NCBI GenBank assembly: GCA_025056835.1
Contig: JANWVS010000129.1
Span: 1-6,509 of the forward strand
Source: Gemmataceae bacterium
GTDB lineage: Bacteria > Planctomycetota > Planctomycetia > Gemmatales > Gemmataceae
DNA length: 6,509 nt
Direction of reading: 5' to 3'
Below the pieces are notes generated by a model that was given only the letters and a program-made list of their open reading frames with translations, did not search any database and was not told the DNA's origin. Position 1 is the stretch's first letter; every line of letters begins with the position of its first letter. Below, in pieces: positions 1-5,100 of this stretch. The position numbers and the translations under genes were made by a program.

Positions 1-860
1 GCCGTGAAGTCCGTCAAATAGCCGGAGAGGCTGAGCAGATCGCGGTCCTTTTCCCAGAGCCAATCGGGCAAATTGCGCCCGGTGAAGTCGATTAGCGGAC
101 CACCGATCAAGGACAGATTCTGGCGGTCGCACCATTCCACCAGGGCGTCCGCCTCGTGCCAGTCGCGCTGTCCTTCGGTCGCTTCGATTCGCCCCCAGGA
201 GAATTGCAGCTGTGCGGCATTGAAGGCCCTTTGGAAGTCGCCGGCCAGTTCGTCGGACGGCGATGCCGCCAGGCCGCAAGCCAGCCAAGTTTCCAAACGC
301 GACTGGCGCAAATGCCGTACCTGGTAGACCTGCTCGATGTACGCCTCGACCAGTTTCTCAGCCGCGGCCATGCCGAAGCTGATGGCCGTATCGGCTTCGG
401 TCAGGGCCTCCAGGGCTGGCAGTTGGGCCACGGCTTTGCCGAATCGCAGGGTGGCGTCGCGGATCTTCTGGCTTAGCGACTCCGTCAACAACAGGCCGCC
501 CATAACCCAGTCGGCTGTCTGGCTGCGCAAATTGTTGATGGTACCGCGGGCCAATTCGATCGGCAAGTAATACGGGGTCAGCCGCTCCATGAGCGTCGCC
601 GTCGAAAGCATCAGCCGCCCTACGCCGTTGACTTGCCAAGGAGTGTGCAAGGCCCCGCTTTCTTCGACACGACGGTGAACGATCAGTTGGTGATCGTCGA
701 TGATCGCCTGGCTGGGATAGGGCATTCCCTCCTGACCGCCGGCCACGCTGGCGCGTTCAAGCTCTGCCAGCACGTCGTCCGGCAAACCCGGCGGTAGGTG
801 AAACAGCATCGTCCCCATGGTCGCTTGTTTTACAATGTCGGGCTGGTCGGGCCGCGACAC
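1..860 (-). CDS. GH10-like (endo-1,4-beta-xylanase-type) protein, N-terminal part, 3' end outside window
   Basis: The frame is open from a GTG at 860-858 to the left edge (286 codons plus 2 bases). Residues about 1-195 form a mostly helical N-terminal region without a signal peptide. From about residue 205 the sequence resembles the start of a glycosyl hydrolase 10 barrel: an SWGRIEATEG segment (221-230), a D-W...ADALVEW stretch (about 233-243), then GGPLIDF (253-259) and LPDWLWE (264-270). Classical GH10 enzymes have a W-x-x-IEP-x-x-G strand, then a GH-x-LVWH strand and P-x-WL, so the order matches, but the His-containing strand reads GGPLIDF. I recall the same variant in planctomycete proteins annotated as endo-1,4-beta-xylanase, about 550 residues long. 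The two catalytic glutamates would lie beyond the window, so activity cannot be judged. GTG is chosen because GGAGG lies 8 bases upstream; ATG at 818 (MGTM) or 809 are alternatives. It sits 21 bp downstream of the phosphofructokinase gene and is probably cotranscribed. Confidence 0.75.
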   Translation of the reverse strand, partial: MSRPDQPDIVKQATMGTMLFHLPPGLPDDVLAELERASVAGGQEGMPYPSQAIIDDHQLIVHRRVEESGALHTPWQVNGVGRLMLSTATLMERLTPYYLPIELARGTINNLRSQTADWVMGGLLLTESLSQKIRDATLRFGKAVAQLPALEALTEADTAISFGMAAAEKLVEAYIEQVYQVRHLRQSRLETWLACGLAASPSDELAGDFQRAFNAAQLQFSWGRIEATEGQRDWHEADALVEWCDRQNLSLIGGPLIDFTGRNLPDWLWEKDRDLLSLSGYLTDFT

Positions 861-868
861 AGGTTCGT

Positions 869-873
869 CCTCC
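869..873 (-). promoter_or_regulatory. Shine-Dalgarno site for the GH10-like gene
   Basis: On the minus strand GGAGG lies at 873-869, eight bases before the GTG at 860-858 and inside the 21-bp gap after the phosphofructokinase stop codon (884-882). It is the main reason for preferring the GTG start, because the in-frame ATG codons at 818 and 809 have no comparable purine-rich site at the right distance. Confidence 0.55.
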
Positions 874-881
874 AGGGCGAG

Positions 882-2162
882 TCATTTCGTGCCGAACCCT
901 GTGGCAAGGGGCGGCAATCGCCGCGGCACCGCTCGCCGGATGAATCGGCTAAACAACGGCAAGCCATCGGGACCGATTCGAATCGGCGTTTCACCGCGCA
1001 GCAAGGGCGCAACGTAGGTCCGCAGGCCCTGATTGATTCCCGTGCCGGCGGCATCAAGCCATTCGCGCGGCAACGGTCGTACCCCATTGGCCACCACCGC
1101 CAAGTCGACCAGCCCCGGCTCACAATGGTAGGGATCGTTGCTCAAACGATTAAGGTTGACCATTTTGCCGCTGACCCCGACCGCCGCTTGGCGTACCGCC
1201 TCCCGACCTGATTGGTACGCCTCGTCGCTATCGGTCTTCGACGCGAAATGAATCGCATTGCGCTGGCACGTGTCTAGTCTATTGTATCGCGCCTTGAGGC
1301 CTAGTTCGGACTTGACCAAGCGGCTCAAGTATCGTCCGGCCCCGCCCAGCTGCCGATGCCCAAACTGATCGACTTCGTCGTCCGCCGCCAGGTACTGCCC
1401 GGTTTCGTCTTTGACCCCCTCGCTGACGACGACGTAGCAATATCCCAGTCGGCGATAGACCGTGCGGACGTCATCGAGAAACTTCGACCGACTGAAGGTG
1501 ATTTCGGGGACGTAGATCAAATGCGGAGCTTCGTCGGGGTGGCGTTGCGCCAGGCCCGTGGCCGCGGCGATCCAACCCGTGTCGCGGCCCATGGCTTCGG
1601 TAATCACGACCTGGTCGAAGGTGGACATCGCTTCGAGATCGCGTCCGGCTTCCATCACGCAAGCGGCGAGGTGCTTGACCGCGCTGCCGTAGCCGGGGCA
1701 GTGATCCGTCCCCAGCAAGTCGTTGTCGATGGTTTTGGCGATGCCGATGACGCGCAGCGGATACCCTTGGGCTTGCGCCAGGCGATGGACCTTGTCGGCG
1801 GTGTCCATCGAGTCGTTGCCGCCGATGTAAAAGAAGTAGCGAATGTCGTGGGCATCGAAGACTTTCAACAAGCGCTCGTAGTTGTCGCGGTGGGTGTCGA
1901 GCGGGCCGAGCTTAAAGCGGCACGAACCGATGGCGGCGGCCGGCGTCGCGCGCAACAGGGCAATTTGCTCGGGCGGCTCAGCGCCGAGGTCGAACAGGTC
2001 TTCGTGAAGAATTCCCAGGATGCCGCGATTGGCGCCGTAAACCGCTGTGATGAGGCCGCGCAACTCCAAGGCTGCCTCGATGACGCCGCAGGCGCTGGCG
2101 TTGATGACGGCCGTCGGGCCTCCCGATTGCGCGACGACGGCGTTACCGGTGAGACTGCTCAT
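882..2162 (-). CDS. pfp: 6-phosphofructokinase, probably pyrophosphate-dependent (PPi-PFK)
   Basis: This 426-residue cytosolic enzyme should transfer phosphate to fructose 6-phosphate to give fructose 1,6-bisphosphate; the PPi-linked form is reversible. Visible motifs are the N-terminal glycine loop QSGGPTAVIN (12-21), the phosphoryl-donor loop GGNDSMDTA (114-122), the catalytic segment AKTIDND (142-148), MGRDTGW (191-197) for sugar-phosphate contact, VPE (218-220), and a C-terminal QRNAIHFASKTDSDEAY block (300-316) typical of bacterial PPi-PFKs. Asp117 and Lys143 occupy the two positions that are Gly in ATP-dependent E. coli PfkA (G104, G124), which points to PPi as donor. Length fits the roughly 400-residue PPi-PFK group. 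ATG at 2162 is chosen because the conserved fold begins a few residues later. The frame stays open upstream to 2477, but that extension looks non-conserved and runs antisense into the transporter gene. No strong Shine-Dalgarno precedes the ATG. It is probably the first gene of an operon with the GH10-like gene. Confidence 0.9.
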   Translation of the reverse strand: MSSLTGNAVVAQSGGPTAVINASACGVIEAALELRGLITAVYGANRGILGILHEDLFDLGAEPPEQIALLRATPAAAIGSCRFKLGPLDTHRDNYERLLKVFDAHDIRYFFYIGGNDSMDTADKVHRLAQAQGYPLRVIGIAKTIDNDLLGTDHCPGYGSAVKHLAACVMEAGRDLEAMSTFDQVVITEAMGRDTGWIAAATGLAQRHPDEAPHLIYVPEITFSRSKFLDDVRTVYRRLGYCYVVVSEGVKDETGQYLAADDEVDQFGHRQLGGAGRYLSRLVKSELGLKARYNRLDTCQRNAIHFASKTDSDEAYQSGREAVRQAAVGVSGKMVNLNRLSNDPYHCEPGLVDLAVVANGVRPLPREWLDAAGTGINQGLRTYVAPLLRGETPIRIGPDGLPLFSRFIRRAVPRRLPPLATGFGTK

Positions 2163-2327
2163 GGGGAACCACGCTGGGAAGGGAAGCGGTTCTTCCTCAA
2201 CTTTACGAAAAACCCCGCCGGGGGGCGAGATCGTGCGCCGGAAACTCCACATGGCCGAGGCCCGACGCGGTGGTAGAGTAATGGCGCTGCTTCGTTGGAC
2301 CCAACTACCTCGCGCTAGGACCTCTTC
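2163..2327. promoter_or_regulatory. Divergent intergenic region between the phosphofructokinase and transporter genes
   Basis: These 165 bp separate two divergently transcribed gene groups, so promoters for both should lie here or just inside the flanking genes. I could not identify a convincing -35/-10 pair on either strand. The region contains a short GC hairpin followed by a T-run on the minus strand (2208-2223) and a small dyad GTTGG-AC-CCAAC at 2294-2305. AGGA at 2317-2320 is a plausible ribosome binding site for the transporter ATG at 2328 (7-base spacing). The regulatory role is inferred from gene orientation. Confidence 0.5.
2208..2223 (-). terminator. Short GC hairpin with T-run in the phosphofructokinase leader (attenuator-like)
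   Basis: Read on the minus strand, CCCC-GGC-GGGG can fold into a 4-bp stem with a 3-base loop and is followed directly by five T residues. This is the layout of a minimal intrinsic terminator. It ends about 45 bases before the phosphofructokinase ATG, so it would lie in that gene's 5' leader if transcription begins upstream. The stem is very short, and in GC-rich DNA such a structure can arise by chance. It may have no function. Confidence 0.2.
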
Positions 2328-3803
2328 ATGACCAGCCCCGATGCTGCAAAACCAACGCGCGTTCGCTACGTCGTCCTGGTCTTGGCTATCTTGATTGCCG
2401 TCGTTCTTTATGTCGATCGCTATTGTCTCAGCACGGCCGACCGTGCGGTAAAAATCGACCTGGTGCTGACCGAGCAAGAGGTGTCATTGATCTTGGGGGC
2501 GTTTTTCTTCACCTACGCGCTGAGCCAGATCCCTTTCGGCATACTGGCGGATCGCTACGGCCCGCGGCGGATGTTGGCCTTGTACCTGGTCGCCTGGTCG
2601 GCGGCGACGGCACTGCTCGGCCTGGCCGGGGGTTTTGCCAGCTTGCTGGTGTTGCGCTTCACTTGCGGGCTGTTCGAGGCTGGTGCTTTTCCGGCCTGTG
2701 CCGGGATCATCAAGCGATGGATCCCGTACCCTCGCCGCGGCTTGGCGAGCGGCTTGGTGTCGCTGGGAGGACGGCTGGGGGGCACGATCACGCCGCTGCT
2801 GACCGCCCTGCTGATGGTCCGCCTCGCCGGCTGGCACGAACCCTCCGCGGCCCAGCAGACGTACCAGGCCGCGACGGTCATCGCCACGGCCGCGCCGAGC
2901 CTTGACCGGGCACATCTGCCAACGACGGCTGTCGCCGCCGCCCTATCGACCACCTCCACGGGCAGCGGCTGGCGTTCCGCGGTGGTTCTTTACGGCTTCG
3001 CCGGCTTCGTTCTGGCCGCGGCGTTTTGCTGGCTTTTCCGCGACAGCCCCCGCGAACATCCGTGGTGCAACGCTGCCGAGGTTGAGTTCATCGCCCGCGG
3101 CGACCCCACGCCGTCGCACCAGCACCGCTTTGCCGCGGTCGGCCCCTTGTTTCTCGGTGTTGTCAAAAACCTCAGTCTGTGGTACTGCTCGGTGGTTCAG
3201 TTCGGCATCAACTTCGGCTGGGTCTTCCTCATCACCTACCTCAACCGCTATCTTCAGGAAGTCCATGGCGTGCCGATCGAAACGCGTGGCGCTATGAATT
3301 CGCTGGTGATGGGCCTAAGCCTACCGGCTCTCGTCCTGGGCGGGTGGTTGACCGACCGAATGACGCAGGTTTTTGGCCCGCGCTGGGGCCGCTGCTTGCC
3401 GATGGCTCTGACGCGCTTGGTGTCGGCCCTGGCGTTTCTCGCGGTGCCTTGGTTGGACGAGGTGTGGGCCATCGTGCTCTGCTTCGGTGCCGTGGCCTTT
3501 TTCAGCGACTTGGGGGTCCCGGCGATTTGGGGCTACGTCATGGACGTGGGCGGGCGCAACGTCGGCTTCGTTTTGGGCTGGGGCAACATGTGGGGCAACC
3601 TCGGGGCCGCCGTTTCCCCGGTGATTCTCAACGAATTGGTCACCCATTTCTCGCAAGGCAGCGCCGACGCTCGACAGGCTTGGGACGCAGTCTTTTTCGT
3701 CTACGGCGCCGTGTTCGTCGTCATCGGTCTGATGTCGTTGGGAGTCGATGCGACCAAACGAGTGGCCGCCGAGCCGCCGCCGCTTGCGACGGAGCCGGCA
3801 TGA
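2328..3803 (+). CDS. MFS transporter, anion:cation symporter (ACS) type, first of a tandem pair
   Basis: This 491-residue inner-membrane protein has the hydrophobic pattern of a 12-helix major facilitator. Helix 1 spans about residues 12-31 and ends in YVDR (28-31). Motif A, G-x-LADR-x-G-x-R, is at 71-80 between helices 2 and 3. Helix 4 carries GLFEAGAFPA (114-123), an ACS signature. In the second half are the polar helix 7 residue Gln291 and the GNMWGN segment (419-424) in helix 11. Asp30, Arg31, Glu117, Gln291 and Asn420 line up with residues I recall from the E. coli galactonate transporter DgoT, where the Asp and Glu take up protons and the Arg binds the substrate carboxylate. Import of a sugar acid or other organic anion by proton symport is therefore inferred. 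An unusual Ala/Thr-rich insertion (about 168-213) lies between helices 5 and 6, on the predicted periplasmic side. The start has AGGA 7 bases upstream. Its stop overlaps the next gene's start. Exact substrate is unknown. Confidence 0.88.
   Translation: MTSPDAAKPTRVRYVVLVLAILIAVVLYVDRYCLSTADRAVKIDLVLTEQEVSLILGAFFFTYALSQIPFGILADRYGPRRMLALYLVAWSAATALLGLAGGFASLLVLRFTCGLFEAGAFPACAGIIKRWIPYPRRGLASGLVSLGGRLGGTITPLLTALLMVRLAGWHEPSAAQQTYQAATVIATAAPSLDRAHLPTTAVAAALSTTSTGSGWRSAVVLYGFAGFVLAAAFCWLFRDSPREHPWCNAAEVEFIARGDPTPSHQHRFAAVGPLFLGVVKNLSLWYCSVVQFGINFGWVFLITYLNRYLQEVHGVPIETRGAMNSLVMGLSLPALVLGGWLTDRMTQVFGPRWGRCLPMALTRLVSALAFLAVPWLDEVWAIVLCFGAVAFFSDLGVPAIWGYVMDVGGRNVGFVLGWGNMWGNLGAAVSPVILNELVTHFSQGSADARQAWDAVFFVYGAVFVVIGLMSLGVDATKRVAAEPPPLATEPA
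3800..3803 (+). other. ATGA stop/start overlap coupling the two transporter genes
   Basis: The ATG of the second transporter (3800-3802) overlaps the TGA of the first (3801-3803). GGAG at 3791-3794, inside the end of the first gene, lies 5 bases before that ATG. This arrangement usually means translational coupling by termination-reinitiation, so the two proteins should be made together in related amounts. The coupling itself is inferred. Confidence 0.8.
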
Positions 3804-5038
3804 ACTACGTCGTGTTGAGCTTGTTGTGCCTGATCGCCGTCGTCGGTTACGTGCAGCGTGTCGGTCTCAACTCGGCAAGCAGGCCGATCCAGCAGGACCT
3901 CCAAATCGACACCGAGCAATTCGGTTTGCTGGGGTCGCTCTTCTTGATCGGCTATGCGGTGACGCAGGTGCCGGCGGGCCGCTTGGCCGACCGCTGGGGC
4001 AGCAAACCGGCACTGATCGCTTGTGCGGCGCTGTGGTCGGCGCTGACGGCCGGGCTGGGCTACATGCCGAACTTTGCCAGCGCCGCCGTGCTCTGGCTGG
4101 CAATGGGAATGGCTCAGGCCGGCATTTTTCCCTGCGCCGCCAAGGCGATCGGCGCTTGGATCCCGGACACGCAAAAGGCCATGGCCTCGGGCCTGCTGGG
4201 CAGTGCGACGATGCTCGGGACCGCGGTCGCCAGCACGCTCACCGTCTGGCTGCTCAAGCGTCTCGATTGGACCTGGCAGTCGATTTACATGGCCTACGGC
4301 CTGGCGGGTCTCGCTTGGGCTGTGGTCTATGCCATGGTAGTGCCCGCGCGAAGCGGTCCAAGCACGGAAGTTTCGCCTCCGATGACTGCCGACGATTGGC
4401 GCCGGTTGGCCACGAGCGGCTCAATGTGGTTGATCTCGGGGCAGCAGTTTTTTCGCGCGGCGGCGATGATCTTCTTCATCAACTGGTTTCCGAAGTACCT
4501 GCACGAACAACGCGGCGCCTCGGAATTCGACGCCGGCGTCTTGACGACCTGGGCGGGCATCGGCGCCATGGTCGGCGGCATCTGCGGCGGCTTCTTCTCC
4601 GACTGGTTCCTGCGCCGCACCGGTTGGCGCCGTGCCAGCCGGCAGGGCATCGCCGTCGTTGGTCTGAGCATCGCCGCCTGCCTGGTGGTGGCGTCCTATT
4701 TCATCAGCGATGTCGAAGCCGCCGCGGCCGTGCTTACCGCCGGCGCCTTCACCGCAGCTTTCGGCGGCGTCAGCGGCTACACCGTGACCATCGATTTCGG
4801 CGGCCGACGCATCGGCACGGTCTTCGCTGTGATGAACATGTGCGGCAACATCGGCGCCGCCCTATCGAGCTATGCCGCCGGTGCCCTCGTGCAGCGCACA
4901 GGAAACTGGGACCTGGCCCTCCTGATGTTCGCGGCGATCTTTTTCGTCGATGCCGTCTGTTGGGCATTGCTCAATCCAAAAGGCACGCTCTTTGACGATG
5001 TCCCATCGATTGCTGTCGCGAAGACCGATCCGAAGTGA
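3800..5038 (+). CDS. MFS transporter, ACS type, second of a tandem pair, lacking both canonical protonation residues
   Basis: This 412-residue inner-membrane protein has the same overall pattern as the upstream transporter, but a very short N-terminal tail and no helix 5-6 insertion. It has motif A as G-x-LADR-x-G (60-67), a helix 4 segment GMAQAGIFPC (103-112), Gln216 before a WFPKYL block (229-234) in helix 7, and VMNMCGNIGAA (344-354) in helix 11. The pair look like diverged paralogues, with similar segments in the same order. Helix 1 reads YVQR (17-20), so Gln19 stands where ACS proteins usually have Asp, and Gln106 stands where they usually have Glu. Arg20 is kept. A carboxylate-type substrate remains plausible, but proton coupling may be lost or altered. 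The ATG at 3800 is chosen over the longer open frame reaching back to 3179 because that extension is a shadow of the first transporter and because of the GGAG at 3791-3794. The substrate is unknown. Confidence 0.88.
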   Translation: MNYVVLSLLCLIAVVGYVQRVGLNSASRPIQQDLQIDTEQFGLLGSLFLIGYAVTQVPAGRLADRWGSKPALIACAALWSALTAGLGYMPNFASAAVLWLAMGMAQAGIFPCAAKAIGAWIPDTQKAMASGLLGSATMLGTAVASTLTVWLLKRLDWTWQSIYMAYGLAGLAWAVVYAMVVPARSGPSTEVSPPMTADDWRRLATSGSMWLISGQQFFRAAAMIFFINWFPKYLHEQRGASEFDAGVLTTWAGIGAMVGGICGGFFSDWFLRRTGWRRASRQGIAVVGLSIAACLVVASYFISDVEAAAAVLTAGAFTAAFGGVSGYTVTIDFGGRRIGTVFAVMNMCGNIGAALSSYAAGALVQRTGNWDLALLMFAAIFFVDAVCWALLNPKGTLFDDVPSIAVAKTDPK

Positions 5039-5100
5039 TACAATAGCACCGACCCACCTGACGCCCGATGACCAGCGATGGATGCGATCGAGGAATGGCG
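5039..5100 (+). promoter_or_regulatory. Short gap before the DUF1501 gene with its ribosome binding site
   Basis: The 62-bp gap contains GAGGA at 5090-5094, six bases before the ATG at 5101, which supports that start. TACAAT at 5039-5044 resembles a -10 box, but I find no -35 element at 16-18 bases from it, so a separate promoter is only a possibility. I see no terminator-like hairpin, so readthrough from the transporter pair is also possible. Confidence 0.4.

Noticed and set aside
1356..2276. 306-codon plus-strand open frame opposite the phosphofructokinase gene
   Set aside because: Its composition is that of an antisense shadow in GC-rich coding DNA, with no recognisable domain, and the minus-strand gene is clear.
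2163..2477. In-frame upstream extension of the phosphofructokinase frame (105 more codons)
   Set aside because: It crosses the intergenic region and runs antisense to the first transporter's start. The residues have no recognisable similarity, and the conserved fold begins just after the ATG at 2162.
3179..3799. Upstream part of the second transporter's open frame
   Set aside because: It is Arg/Gly-rich and is an out-of-frame shadow of the first transporter. The ATG at 3800 with GGAG begins exactly at a helix 1 sequence.
3748..4995. 415-codon plus-strand frame over the second transporter
   Set aside because: It is highly Arg/His-rich with no hydrophobic helices, as expected for a shifted frame of GC-rich DNA.
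5039..5044. TACAAT as a -10 promoter element for the DUF1501 gene
   Set aside because: No -35 hexamer lies at 16-18 bases; the nearest TTG-type match (5010-5015) is 23 bases away. It is kept only as a remark in the gap entry.
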